64,000 bases of DNA from an uncultured Prevotellaceae bacterium (GCA_900316285.1 ONCG01000023.1:1-64000), one strand, 5' to 3'. Shown: positions 7,668 to 16,740, counted from the first letter of the stretch. Notes: generated from the sequence alone by a model not told the origin. Numbers and translations are program-made.

Positions 7668-7764
7668 AATGCTTTCATTCATCAGAAGGACTGCAACAAA
7701 GACACTAGAGTAATGCTTTCATTCATCAGAAGGACTGCAACAAAGCCACAGGAGCAATGCTTTG
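7668..7764. repeat. 44-bp tandem repeat
   Basis: AATGCTTTCATTCATCAGAA begins at 7668 and again at 7712, with a partial third copy (AATGCTTTG) at 7756, a period of exactly 44 bp (twice 22). The two full copies are nearly identical, so the duplication is recent. Confidence 0.85.
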
Positions 7765-7961
7765 GGCGGTCTGGAGCATGAGTGACCAGTTCCAAGATAG
7801 TTGCTGACACAAGGGAAGACCTATGCCGTTGCCGCGATCATAAAACCAGTCAGCATGCTACACTCACGTGCAGGCATGCTGAGAGATTGCACCAAGGATT
7901 CTTGAACCATTGGCGCCGGTTTACTAATTAATCAAAAAAGTGATTGTCTAACAATGTTTCC

Positions 7962-10900
7962 TTACCTTGCCTTTGGCTTCTTGTGCCACCGCCAGACAAC
8001 ATGCAACAGTAAGTAGCGGGATAGCGTGTTGTTCCAGGTCTCCACGCGGCCCTGTGCATTGATGGTGCGTGTGACGTTGCTACGCTGCCCCAACAGGTCG
8101 AAGCCGTCGACCATCACAAGCAATTGCCCATTTAGGAACGGTCGCGATAGGCGCGCGTTCCACACCCATTCATTGGTGTTCATCTGCGAGTCGTTGTATC
8201 CTCGGCGCGTGAAGAGGTTCATATCGGTGTTGAATTCCAACCGCCAAGGCAGTTTCAGCTGTGCTGTGAAGGTGGTGGTAACATCGGCCAAATTGAAGTT
8301 CTCGAAGCCTTCGCGACGGCTGCTGATGTGTTGCCAGAAGCCATGTGCGCCAAGTGTGAACTGGTGATTGCCGAGTTTGTATTTCAGTTCTGACTCCAGC
8401 TCTGCCTTCAGGGTGTTTACTTTGCTGCGTTGCAACACACCTCTGGTACCCGTAAGATCGACGCTCTTGATGTAGTAGAATTCTGGTCTCACCATGAATT
8501 GCAGTTTTCGCTGCTTGTCGAGTGGGGCGATTACGGCATAGCCCATTTGCCACTGACAGTTGCCGTTCACGTTGTAGGGACGGTAGGTTCGTACGCCTGT
8601 CTGTTCGTCGTAGAGCATGCTCATGGCTAATGCATTCTGTATGTATCGGAAACTGATGCCTGCCGCCTGTTGGATTTGCTTGTCGCGAAGCGTCTTGCGC
8701 ACATTGAGTTGTATGTTGTAGGTGTAGGTGTCTTTCAGGCCACTATTGCCGAGATGTATGTTCAACGGGTCGGAAGTGTCGCGGATATCGACGAAATGGG
8801 TCAATGAGGGAGCATTTGCCGAGATGCGTGGTGCGAAGAACACTCTGTATTTTTGGTTGCTGCTGCGCCATTCGGCATAGCCCCAGTCGGGATGGAAGAG
8901 CAGAGTGCGACGCGTGATGAGAGTATCGAGCGTGCCACGTTGATAGTTGAGCCGTTGGTTGAGTAGCGTGAAAGGAAAACGCAGGCTAATACTTGCCCTG
9001 CCGCCAGCGATGTTCGGGAACCACCAAAGGATGGTGTTTATGTCGTGAGCGTTCTCTGTGTACAAGCTGTTGAAACTATTGGCGAAGTCGAGCGTGCGCA
9101 TTGCATCGGTGACAGAAGGGAGTGGCAAAGAATCTTCTTGTTGAAACACATAGAGCGTATTCTCTTGCTTTTTGCGCTGATAGTCGAAGCCATAGGTAGT
9201 CTCGAGGCTCATGCCTTGACGGATGGTATAGGTGTAGGTGGCTGAAGCCGTGTATTTCAGCGTGTGATCGGGGTGGTTCCTGAAGTGTTGGTCAAGATAG
9301 GAAGTGTGTAGTGATGCCGCACCATGCATGATTTGCTGACGATTCAGACGGTCGTCGTCCTGATTGGCGTAGGTGGCAGTGGCTGTGAGATTCAGGTTAT
9401 CGCTGTTGTAGTTGGTCGTCTTGATGGTAGCCGAAGCCTCAAGGGATGTGTTTAGTTGATACCCTCGTTGCGCTCCCTGCTGCGTGTTTCGATATAATAG
9501 AGAATCGATGTTGTTGAAGGCTGACGATTGTGTCTGCAAATGGTTGCGCCAGTGGTTGTAGGTTAGGCTGGGTTTGACGATGGTTTGCACTTTCTTTCCG
9601 TTCAGTTGCATGGTGTGGTTGGTGCTAAGTCGCAAATTGTGGTCGCTGTTTTGGCTGGCAGCGCGCTCGTGGGTGTCGCCACTTCTGAGGTAGTTCTGGC
9701 GGTCGGTTGTTGTAAGCAGGTTATTGTCAACGTGCTCCGTCTGTACGTTGCCGCTTACCTTCCACTTCAAGTTTCTGTCATCGATGTTGTAGTCGATGCC
9801 GGCTTTCTGCAATGTCTGCCGACCGTTGCTGGCACTGGAGGTCCACGAGCCGTTTTCGCCAGGTGTGCCATTGTCGTTCAGGTTGTTGGCGTTGGCATAT
9901 AGGGCGATACGCGAATGGTCGCTGAAGCGCAAGGCAAAGAGCCGCGCAAGGAAGTGTTCGTCAGTGCCGCCTCCTGTTTCCACATTGGTTAGCCACCCGA
10001 TGGAGTACTCCTTTTTCAGTTGCACATCCATGACGTAGTACTTATCTTTTTCCTCGTTGCTGCCCAGCCATTCGGCCTGCTCGGAGAGTTTGTCGTAAAT
10101 CTTCACTTCCTTCACCGTGTAGGCTGGCAGGTTGTCGAGCATTACGTGGTTATCGCCGCGGAAGAACTCCTTGCCATTGAGCAGCAGACTCTTTACGAAC
10201 TTGCCGTTGTGGAATATCTGTCCGTTCTTTCTTAGTTCCACGCCAGGCAGTTGGCGGATGAGAGCATCGAGCATGGAGCCTTCAGCCAGCTGGAAGGCGT
10301 CGGCATTGTAGACCAGCGTGTCGCCACGATAGTAGAACATCACCTTTGAGGCCGTCACCTTCACTTCGTTGAGCAGGTTGCGCTGACGCTTCATGTAAAT
10401 GGGAGGTAGCGAACGGTTGTACTCTCGCTTGCGCAGGTTCTTCAGGCTCAGCGGGATGTAGGTGGTTTCATAGCCCACGTAGCTGACGCGCAGCAGATAG
10501 TCCTTCGGCAGCTTAGGAATGCTAAAGGAGTAGTAGGCGTTGTAGCCACTCTTCTCGCCCGACATCCAAAACGACCGTGCCTCGCAGGTGTCGAGGGCTG
10601 TACTGTCAGCAGCAAGCAGTTGCACAGTAGCTCCGACGAGTTGCACATGTGTGAGATGGTCGTATACATAGCCTTGGATGGACATGCGTTCCACTTTCTT
10701 TGGTTGATAGTATTGCACATAGATGCTGTGTCCTTTGACTTTCACCTTCACGGGCAAGCCCTTGCATAACTGTTCAACAGCCTCTGGCACCGACAAATGC
10801 TTCAGCGTCGCCGTGACTTGAAGCCTCTCCAGGTCGTTGTTGACAAAGGTTAGGGAGTAAATCTTTTGTTCGTTCTTGATAACGGTGAGTGCCTCGGCCA

Positions 10901-10994
10901 ATGTAACGTTGCGAAACGAGTGGGTGATTTGTTGGGCCTTACAAGGCAGCAGCATTGCAAAACAGCAGAGCGAGAATAAGAAAAGTCGTTTCAT
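7962..10994 (-). CDS. STN-domain TonB-dependent receptor-like outer-membrane protein
   Basis: A 1010-residue outer-membrane protein. Signal peptide about residues 1-20 (ends PCKAQ); an STN-like domain at about 25-95; a carboxypeptidase-like regulatory fold at about 100-205 (IQGYVYDHLTHVQLVGATV); a plug-like part with EVKVTASKVMFYYRGDTLVY and LDALIRQLPGVEL; the rest is a beta-barrel of the outer-membrane beta-barrel family. It overlaps the upstream anti-sigma gene by 4 bp (ATGA). STN receptors beside FecR/ECF genes usually signal their occupancy to the sigma factor. The substrate is unknown; there is no SusD partner. Confidence 0.88.
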   Translation of the reverse strand: MKRLFLFSLCCFAMLLPCKAQQITHSFRNVTLAEALTVIKNEQKIYSLTFVNNDLERLQVTATLKHLSVPEAVEQLCKGLPVKVKVKGHSIYVQYYQPKKVERMSIQGYVYDHLTHVQLVGATVQLLAADSTALDTCEARSFWMSGEKSGYNAYYSFSIPKLPKDYLLRVSYVGYETTYIPLSLKNLRKREYNRSLPPIYMKRQRNLLNEVKVTASKVMFYYRGDTLVYNADAFQLAEGSMLDALIRQLPGVELRKNGQIFHNGKFVKSLLLNGKEFFRGDNHVMLDNLPAYTVKEVKIYDKLSEQAEWLGSNEEKDKYYVMDVQLKKEYSIGWLTNVETGGGTDEHFLARLFALRFSDHSRIALYANANNLNDNGTPGENGSWTSSASNGRQTLQKAGIDYNIDDRNLKWKVSGNVQTEHVDNNLLTTTDRQNYLRSGDTHERAASQNSDHNLRLSTNHTMQLNGKKVQTIVKPSLTYNHWRNHLQTQSSAFNNIDSLLYRNTQQGAQRGYQLNTSLEASATIKTTNYNSDNLNLTATATYANQDDDRLNRQQIMHGAASLHTSYLDQHFRNHPDHTLKYTASATYTYTIRQGMSLETTYGFDYQRKKQENTLYVFQQEDSLPLPSVTDAMRTLDFANSFNSLYTENAHDINTILWWFPNIAGGRASISLRFPFTLLNQRLNYQRGTLDTLITRRTLLFHPDWGYAEWRSSNQKYRVFFAPRISANAPSLTHFVDIRDTSDPLNIHLGNSGLKDTYTYNIQLNVRKTLRDKQIQQAAGISFRYIQNALAMSMLYDEQTGVRTYRPYNVNGNCQWQMGYAVIAPLDKQRKLQFMVRPEFYYIKSVDLTGTRGVLQRSKVNTLKAELESELKYKLGNHQFTLGAHGFWQHISSRREGFENFNLADVTTTFTAQLKLPWRLEFNTDMNLFTRRGYNDSQMNTNEWVWNARLSRPFLNGQLLVMVDGFDLLGQRSNVTRTINAQGRVETWNNTLSRYLLLHVVWRWHKKPKAR

Positions 10995-11572
10995 TCTGCG
11001 CCCTCCTCGTGTTTTGGTTCCACATAGATGGTGTCGCCCTTCACCAGGAAGTGCAGCCCGTCGAGTTCGTTCATGCTCTCAAGGAATGTGGCTAGTGGCT
11101 CTTGGTCGTTCCAAACGGTGGTGATGCGCAGTTGGCGTAGCGAGTCGCTGGTAAACACCACGGCGTGCCCATAGTGCTGGGCTACGGTGTTGAGCAGGCT
11201 GTCGAGGCTGACGTTGTCGAACGAGAGAGCCCCCCCTTCGTCTCCCGAAGGGGACACATTACTCTTTTGTACTATTGTAGGCGCTTCGGTGTCAGGATGG
11301 GAAGCTTTAGGAGCGGCCATCCATGCTGCAAGGGCGATGCCGCCGATGATCAGCACGCCGATGAAGATGGCTGCTACTCTGAACCACCCACCATGTTGGT
11401 TTCCTTCCCTTTTGGAGAGAGTTGGGGTTGAATTTTCATAAGCCATGCGTAGGCTGACCAGCATTTCATAATGTTTGTACAGGTCGGGATCGCTAAGCAA
11501 TGCCTTTATTTGTTCGTCGGTGTAGTAGTCAGGATGCTCAATCATGTCGAGCAATTGTTCTAATTGATCCAT
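10991..11572 (-). CDS. FecR-like anti-sigma factor
   Basis: A 193-residue single-pass membrane protein. The cytoplasmic N-terminus (about 1-65) includes DQLEQLLDMIEHPDYYTDEQ; one membrane segment covers about 66-88 (VAAIFIGVLIIGGIALAAW); a periplasmic STN-like C-terminal domain covers about 120-185. The ECF sigma gene lies 13 bp upstream and the receptor overlaps downstream, so the three form a surface-signalling unit. Residues about 105-118 (SNVSPSGDEGGALSF) are encoded by a family F palindromic repeat. A tract of about 160 bp is nearly identical to the anti-sigma gene at 15533-16067. Confidence 0.85.
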   Translation of the reverse strand: MDQLEQLLDMIEHPDYYTDEQIKALLSDPDLYKHYEMLVSLRMAYENSTPTLSKREGNQHGGWFRVAAIFIGVLIIGGIALAAWMAAPKASHPDTEAPTIVQKSNVSPSGDEGGALSFDNVSLDSLLNTVAQHYGHAVVFTSDSLRQLRITTVWNDQEPLATFLESMNELDGLHFLVKGDTIYVEPKHEEGAE

Positions 11573-11585
11573 GATGTCGTGGGGG

Positions 11586-12065
11586 TTAAGGATTAAAACG
11601 CTGTTTCAATTTTCGGATGGCTTGTGCCAAATGCTTGTAGACGGCAGCTTCGCTGATGCCGAGATGGCTGGCAATGTCGCGATACGTCATATGTTCCTCA
11701 AAGCGAAGGTGCACCACTTTGCGCGTCTTCGGTGTGAGTTCGGTATCGATGAATCGCAGCATGGCTTCCAGTTGGTCGTCCTGTGGCAGTTCGTCGTCGG
11801 TAGGTTCGTCGATGGGCAGCAACTTGTGAACGCGCTCCTTCATCTGCTTACGGCTAAGCAGGTTTAGGCAGCGGTTGCGCACGGTTATCAGCAGGAAGGA
11901 GGCCGGATGGCTGACGTCGGCCGAAGGTCGTTCGAGCAGCGAGGCGAACACGTCGCTCACCACGTCGCGGCTTTCCTCGCCGTCGCCCAACAGGAAGCGG
12001 GCAAGGCTGAGCATGCGGTCGCGATGCTGCTCGTAGAGACTTCGGATGTCGTCGTTCTGTTTCAT
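11586..12065 (-). CDS. ECF-type RNA polymerase sigma-70 factor
   Basis: About 159 residues from the start at 12065 (MKQNDDIRSLYEQHRDRML); an ATG at 12074 is also possible, while the frame to 12221 reads through the promoter. Region 2 is at about 8-75 (LYEQHRDRMLSLARFLL, ending FLLITVRNRCLNLLSR) and region 4 at about 100-155 with the helix-turn-helix MTYRDIASHLGISEAAVYKH. It directs polymerase to a small regulon and is held by the anti-sigma encoded next. First gene of the sigma/anti-sigma/receptor unit. Confidence 0.9.
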   Translation of the reverse strand: MKQNDDIRSLYEQHRDRMLSLARFLLGDGEESRDVVSDVFASLLERPSADVSHPASFLLITVRNRCLNLLSRKQMKERVHKLLPIDEPTDDELPQDDQLEAMLRFIDTELTPKTRKVVHLRFEEHMTYRDIASHLGISEAAVYKHLAQAIRKLKQRFNP

Positions 12066-12147
12066 TGGTTGCATTCGATTCGGGTTCGCTTTTCTTAAAG
12101 ACAAACGAACTATCGTTTTCCCAACCCCGATGGGATTATTTATTTTG

Positions 12148-12155
12148 CAAAAGTA
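12148..12155 (-). promoter_or_regulatory. Possible promoter -7 box of the sigma/anti-sigma/receptor operon
   Basis: TACTTTTG on the minus strand (plus CAAAAGTA), about 83 bp before the sigma start. No good TTTG sits at the usual spacing, so only the -7 element is supported. Confidence 0.5.
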
Positions 12156-12256
12156 CAAAAAGAAAAGCAAAAACGTCTTCGTATGCAAAAGAAAAAGGCA
12201 GCATGACTCGTCGCGAGGCATGCTGCCGAAATTGCTATTGCTAACTAATCAAAAGC

Positions 12257-15200
12257 TTACTTTTTGTTTTTCGGCAGGCGCGAGAAGTGCCATTCGAGGT
12301 GAAGCATCACGAACGACGGAACCATATTGCGCCAAGTCTCAACGCGGCCTTGTGCATCAACCGTGCTATAGATGTTGCAGAGCTGGTTCAGCAGGTCGAA
12401 GCCTTCGAGCTTCACCACAAACCGGTTCTTCCATAGCGATTTGGCTATTGAAGCATTCCACACGAAGTCGTTGGTATCCATCGACTTGTCGCCATAACCC
12501 CGCTTCACGTAGAGCACGGCATCGGTGGCCACTTGCAGGCCACGCCCGTCGCTGCCACGAAGGATAGACAACTCGTATTGGCCCGACAGGCCGTAGTGGG
12601 TGGTGATGGGACGAAATCGAGTCTGTATGCCACGGGCGGGAATCGTGTAGCGTTTCCACGATGTGCCATAGCGCACGTAGCCACTCAGTGTGAGTTTCTT
12701 AAGCGTGTAGCGCAGCTGAGCATACCCGCTCAGGTTCCAGCCTTTGACTGTACTCTTGCCGCTATCCTCACATTCCTCCTCCGAGGATGGGAGGTTTGTG
12801 CTGGTTGTAAGTATCCTTGCGATGCCGACATTATGGTCATAGCTAGGGCCCACGCGCGCCTCCAGCCATAGCCGCTTCTTGGCGTCGAGCATGCGGCCAA
12901 AGGTGAGCTGGCCCCAGGAGTCCCAGTTGCCTCGTACGTTCTCGAAGCGATGATAGGTCACTCCCGTCTTCGGGTCATAGGTCTGACCGCGCACTATCTG
13001 GTTCTGATGGATGTTCAGTCCGCCATCGAAGCGCAGGTATTGGTTGTGCTGCTTCCATCCAAGTTTGTAGTTCACAAGGAACCGATGCTTGAAGGAGGTC
13101 TCCAGTTGGTCGTTGCCGAGCTGAATGTTTAGCGGGTCGCTGTCGAAGAACGTGTTGACCATATTGATCATCGTTGGGGCGAAATACTCCGAGTTGTAGG
13201 ACAACAACAGGTAGTTCAGTCCTTGGTTGTAGGTGCTCTCGTAGCGTATCGCCGGAGTGGGGAGTAGGATGTTAGTTGAAAGTGGATAGTTGAGAGTTGA
13301 GAGTTTTTGACGATAGTCCATCTGCTGCCGCTCAATGTGCAGGGGCACGCTGATGTTAAACCATGTGCTGCGTTGCTTCTTCTGGTTGTCTCGCTGATAG
13401 TAGACCATGAGCGTCGGAGTGATACGACGACTGGTGAAGATATAGTCGTAAGTGTTGCGAGGGTCGAGCCCCACCCCTAGCCCCTCTCCAGTAGGGAGGG
13501 GTGATAGAAACAGTTCGTTCTCCACTTTCTCGCGCTGATAGTGATAACTCACGGTGGCGCGGTAGTTCCAATGGCTGTGACTATGGATGGTGTATTGCAG
13601 GCCAGCCTCCCAGTTGAATTTCTTGTTGTCGTACTGCAACTCTTTGTCGCGGCGGTCGCTGCTGTAGCCTTCGGTGAGCACGTGGTTGGTTTCCTCCTGC
13701 CGATGGCCTGCGAGGTGCAGGTTGCCCCAAACGTCGATGTCGTCGCCCCACAGGAACTTATAGCTGATAGAGGGTTTGTACTCCGCCAGCCAAGCGGTTT
13801 CGCTGCCTGTGTTGTCGTCGTTGCGCATGTTCACCAGCACACGCATCAGCTCGGGACTGTAGTGGAATGCCGAGTCGAGCACGACGACGGGACCGCCTAT
13901 CCACGACGGATCCTGCGTGAACCGTCCGTAGCGCTCGCAGCCTCGGCTGGTGCTATGGCCGTAGCCGACCTTCAATTGGTTGCGGAACCAGAAGGGCTTT
14001 TTTAAAGTAAAAGTGTTGCTGCCACCCATCTGGAAATCACGATAACGCTGGTTGCTGATGTCACGCGAGAACTCGTTGCCCTCGGGCAGGAAGTGTTCGG
14101 AAGACGAGCGTAACTCCTTGTGCTGGCGTATCACACCGACTTCAAAGTTCATGTCTTCCGTCCAGCGCTTATCCTTGTCGTTGATGGATAGGTTGGCACC
14201 ACCTGTCTTCATATTGAAAGTTCCATCACGTTGCGCCTTTGACGTACTCCAATCTCCTTTGTTATCTGGGTTATCCAGTTCGTTGACGTTGTTTCCGTTG
14301 AAGAAGACGTTGAGGTAGGAATGATCAGTGTAGCGTTGGCCGAACGCCTTGGCTGCATAACGATCCTCTGTGCCTGCGCCTGCCTGTAGGTTGGCAAGAT
14401 AGCCTTTTCGATACTCACGCTTCAGGACGACATCCATCACAAAGTCCTTCGGTGCATCGGCCACGCCCAGCCACTCGCTCTTCTCCGTCTGCTTCTCGTA
14501 AACCTCGATGTTCTTCACCGTATAGTAAGGCAGGTTGTCGAGCATCACCTTGTTCTTTCCGCGGAAGAAGTCGTTGCCGTTGAGCGTCAGGAAATCCACC
14601 TTTCGCCCATGCACATAGATCTCGCCGTTCTCGTGTAGCTCTACGCCCGGCATCTGTCGGATGAGGGCATCGAGCATGGAGCCTTCTGGCACGTTGAAGG
14701 CATCGGCATTGTAGACCAGCGTGTCACCGCGATAGACCATCTGCACCTTCGTTGCCGTGATGACCACCTCGTTCAAGTCACCGCCGTTGAGCTGCACGTC
14801 TCGCTTCTTCATGAAGGTGTGGGGCAGGTCGAAGAAGTCGTTGCGCGCAGCATAGCGCAGCGTGTAGTCGATGGTGGTGGTTTCATAGTCGGGATGCTCG
14901 GCCACGAAGCGGTAACCGCGCTGGGCGATGGGCACCTCGAAGCGGTAGACGGCATCGTCGCGGTCGTTGTTGGGTCGCCAGGTGGTCATTGAGTCGAGCA
15001 CCACACCGTTTTCGTCTTGCATGTAGATCTTCGCGCCCAGCACGCCGTGTTTCGTGAATGAGTCGCGCACGTGGCCCCATAGGGCGATGGTTCGGTCTTT
15101 CTCCGGTCGATACTTCACGATAATGTTCCCATCCTTAACTTTTACCTTCACGGGTTGGCTCTTGCAGATGAGCTCTACGGCTTCGGGCACGGAGCGGACA

Positions 15201-15523
15201 TGAGCCTGTAGTGTCACCTGCAGATGCTCGATGTCGTTGTGTACAAAGGTGATGTTGTAGTCGTTGGTGTAGGTGCGCAGTGTGTCGAGAGCCTGGGCGA
15301 GCGATGCTTTTTGGAAGTCGAGGGTGAGTAGCCCACCCCCCAAGAACCCACCCCCAGCCCCTCCCGAGGGGAGGGGGGCTCGATTAGCCAAGGAGGTAGC
15401 GTTTCTATTAGCAATAGTAATCAGACTACCCTCCCCTCGGGAGGGGGTGGGGGTGGGTTCTTGTGCTAAGGCATTTGTTGCTACAAATAATAGGATATAT
15501 ATAATAAGGTGTAGTCGTTTCAT
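12257..15523 (-). CDS. STN-domain TonB-dependent receptor-like outer-membrane protein with in-frame repeats
   Basis: A 1088-residue paralogue of the protein at 7962-10994. Signal peptide about 1-21 (ends ALAQ); an insertion of about 41 residues (PTPSRGEG ... PLPSGGAGGG) encoded by an inverted-repeat element; then the STN domain (LDFQKASLAQALDTL onward), a regulatory fold (IALWGHVRDSFTKHGVLGAKI), a plug-like part (GDTLVYNADAFNVPEGSMLD) and a beta-barrel. A second repeat-coded stretch, SPLPTGEGLGVG, lies in a barrel loop near 13471-13504. The gene stays open through both. The anti-sigma fragment lies 9 bp upstream. Substrate unknown. Confidence 0.87.
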   Translation of the reverse strand: MKRLHLIIYILLFVATNALAQEPTPTPSRGEGSLITIANRNATSLANRAPLPSGGAGGGFLGGGLLTLDFQKASLAQALDTLRTYTNDYNITFVHNDIEHLQVTLQAHVRSVPEAVELICKSQPVKVKVKDGNIIVKYRPEKDRTIALWGHVRDSFTKHGVLGAKIYMQDENGVVLDSMTTWRPNNDRDDAVYRFEVPIAQRGYRFVAEHPDYETTTIDYTLRYAARNDFFDLPHTFMKKRDVQLNGGDLNEVVITATKVQMVYRGDTLVYNADAFNVPEGSMLDALIRQMPGVELHENGEIYVHGRKVDFLTLNGNDFFRGKNKVMLDNLPYYTVKNIEVYEKQTEKSEWLGVADAPKDFVMDVVLKREYRKGYLANLQAGAGTEDRYAAKAFGQRYTDHSYLNVFFNGNNVNELDNPDNKGDWSTSKAQRDGTFNMKTGGANLSINDKDKRWTEDMNFEVGVIRQHKELRSSSEHFLPEGNEFSRDISNQRYRDFQMGGSNTFTLKKPFWFRNQLKVGYGHSTSRGCERYGRFTQDPSWIGGPVVVLDSAFHYSPELMRVLVNMRNDDNTGSETAWLAEYKPSISYKFLWGDDIDVWGNLHLAGHRQEETNHVLTEGYSSDRRDKELQYDNKKFNWEAGLQYTIHSHSHWNYRATVSYHYQREKVENELFLSPLPTGEGLGVGLDPRNTYDYIFTSRRITPTLMVYYQRDNQKKQRSTWFNISVPLHIERQQMDYRQKLSTLNYPLSTNILLPTPAIRYESTYNQGLNYLLLSYNSEYFAPTMINMVNTFFDSDPLNIQLGNDQLETSFKHRFLVNYKLGWKQHNQYLRFDGGLNIHQNQIVRGQTYDPKTGVTYHRFENVRGNWDSWGQLTFGRMLDAKKRLWLEARVGPSYDHNVGIARILTTSTNLPSSEEECEDSGKSTVKGWNLSGYAQLRYTLKKLTLSGYVRYGTSWKRYTIPARGIQTRFRPITTHYGLSGQYELSILRGSDGRGLQVATDAVLYVKRGYGDKSMDTNDFVWNASIAKSLWKNRFVVKLEGFDLLNQLCNIYSTVDAQGRVETWRNMVPSFVMLHLEWHFSRLPKNKK
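15341..15463. repeat. 123-bp MITE-like element, family E, in frame within a receptor gene
   Basis: Terminal inverted repeats of 35 bp (15341-15375 and 15429-15463) differ at only one position and flank about 53 bp. The length of 123 bp equals 41 codons. It separates the signal peptide from the STN domain. The inner text GATTAGCCAAGGAGG resembles GATAGCCAAGAGG inside the pnuT gene near 48205. Confidence 0.85.
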
Positions 15524-15532
15524 CGTGTAATT

Positions 15533-16067
15533 TTATTTGTTGTTGACGAAGATGGTGTCGTCCTCAGTGGTGAGGCGCAGGCCGTCGAGTTCGTTCAGGA
15601 GTGCAATGAAGGCATCCAGCGGCTGGCTTTGGTTCCAAGTGGTGGAGATGCGAAGGGTGCGAGGCTGTTCGTCGCGATAGACCACCGTGCAACCGTAATG
15701 CTTCGCCACGATGATGAGCAGGCTGTCGAGGCGGATGTTGGTGAACGAGAGAGCCCCCCCCTCGTCCCCTGAGGGCGACACATTACTCTTTTGCACTATT
15801 GTAGTCGCTTCGGTGTCAGGATGGGAAGCTTTAGGAGCGGCCATCCATGCTGCAAGGGCGATGCCGCCGATGATCAGCACGCCGATGAAGATGGCTGCTA
15901 CTCTGTGGGCTATAGGGGCTGTTGAGGTGATAGGGGCTGACGTCGCTTGTCGTCCCGTCTTCCTGCAGCCGCTCGGCCAGTCGGTCGGCAAAGTCGGGCG
16001 ACAATTGGGGCGTCTTGGGTTCGCTCAGGCGAAGCGCTTCGCGCAGGTCGTTATTTACTTGTTTCAT
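15533..16067 (-). pseudogene. FecR-like anti-sigma gene interrupted by a frameshift
   Basis: The N-terminal part (MKQVNNDLREALRLSEPKT..., from 16067) and the C-terminal part (VAAIFIGVLIIGG... to 15533) lie in different reading frames; the change falls between about 15905 and 15990, where both frames are open. The N-terminal frame runs on to a stop at 15831. The C-terminal part has a membrane segment, a family F repeat (SNVSPSGDEGGALSF) and an STN-like domain. The start overlaps the sigma gene by 4 bp. The breakpoint coincides with the edge of a tract nearly identical to the first anti-sigma gene, so gene conversion may have caused the shift. Sequencing error or frameshifting cannot be excluded. 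Confidence 0.75.
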
Positions 16068-16654
16068 TGCTGTTCAATTTTTAGGATGAGGTTGTAGAGT
16101 TTCTTACGGATGCGGTAGAGACGGCTGGCAAGAGCCGTGGTGTTGGTACCGACGGCAGAAGCGATTTCGTCGAGAGGGAGCTCGTCGGTGTAGCGCAGTC
16201 GCAACAGCGTTCTGTCATCGGCCGAGAGCTGTTGCAAAGCCTTCGTTAAAGCCTCTATGCGCGCAGATTGTCCTGATGAGAAGGCAGCATCGAGCATTTC
16301 CTCTTCAGCTTCGAAGGCGTTGCCGGCAACTGTCGAAAGGTCTTGCCCGACGGTCTCAAGGCTCAAGGTGAACGGGCGCCGATGCAAGCGCAGGTGGTTG
16401 AGGGCTGTGCGCCAGGCAATGGTGGAGAGCCACGAGGCGAGCGAGCCGCGCCCGGCATCAAAGCTCTCCAGGTTGCGCAGCGCCCGCAGAAGTGCATCCT
16501 GCAACACTTCCTCAGCTTCGCCAGCATCAGGCACCAGCCTGCAGACCAGCCTCAGAAGACGCTGTCCGTGCATCGCCACCAGTTGCTGGCAAGCATGTCG
16601 GTCGCCTTTCGCAGCCTTTCGCGCCAATGTCAGTTCGTCGGTTTCTGTCATCAT
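16064..16654 (-). CDS. ECF-type RNA polymerase sigma-70 factor
   Basis: About 197 residues from MMTETDELTLARKAAKGD (ATG at 16654, or 16651). Region 2 covers about 25-95 (ACQQLVAMHGQRLLRLVCRL, then LASWLSTIAWRTALNHLR); region 4 covers about 135-190 (LPLDEIASAVGTNTTALASR). Its stop overlaps the start of the anti-sigma gene (ATGA), the usual coupling in these modules. It is diverged from the sigma factor at 11586-12065. If the anti-sigma is really broken, this factor may be unrestrained or without its signal input. Confidence 0.9.
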   Translation of the reverse strand: MMTETDELTLARKAAKGDRHACQQLVAMHGQRLLRLVCRLVPDAGEAEEVLQDALLRALRNLESFDAGRGSLASWLSTIAWRTALNHLRLHRRPFTLSLETVGQDLSTVAGNAFEAEEEMLDAAFSSGQSARIEALTKALQQLSADDRTLLRLRYTDELPLDEIASAVGTNTTALASRLYRIRKKLYNLILKIEQQ

Positions 16655-16702
16655 CGTATTCCTTTTATCTATAATTACAACCAAACCTTTGCAATAATGA
16701 CG

Positions 16703-16710
16703 CAAAGTTA
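16703..16710 (-). promoter_or_regulatory. Possible -7 box of the second sigma gene
   Basis: TAACTTTG on the minus strand (plus CAAAGTTA), about 50 bp ahead of the start codon. The -33 element is weak. Confidence 0.45.
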
Positions 16711-16740
16711 TCAAAAAAAATAATTTATCTGTGTTTTCGT

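Noticed and set aside
15341..15463. Insertion sequence with transposase
   Set aside because: Too short for any transposase; inverted repeats only, so at most a non-autonomous element.
15533..16067. Programmed frameshift in the anti-sigma gene
   Set aside because: No slippery heptamer or obvious stimulatory hairpin is seen at the frame change; mutation or gene conversion is simpler.
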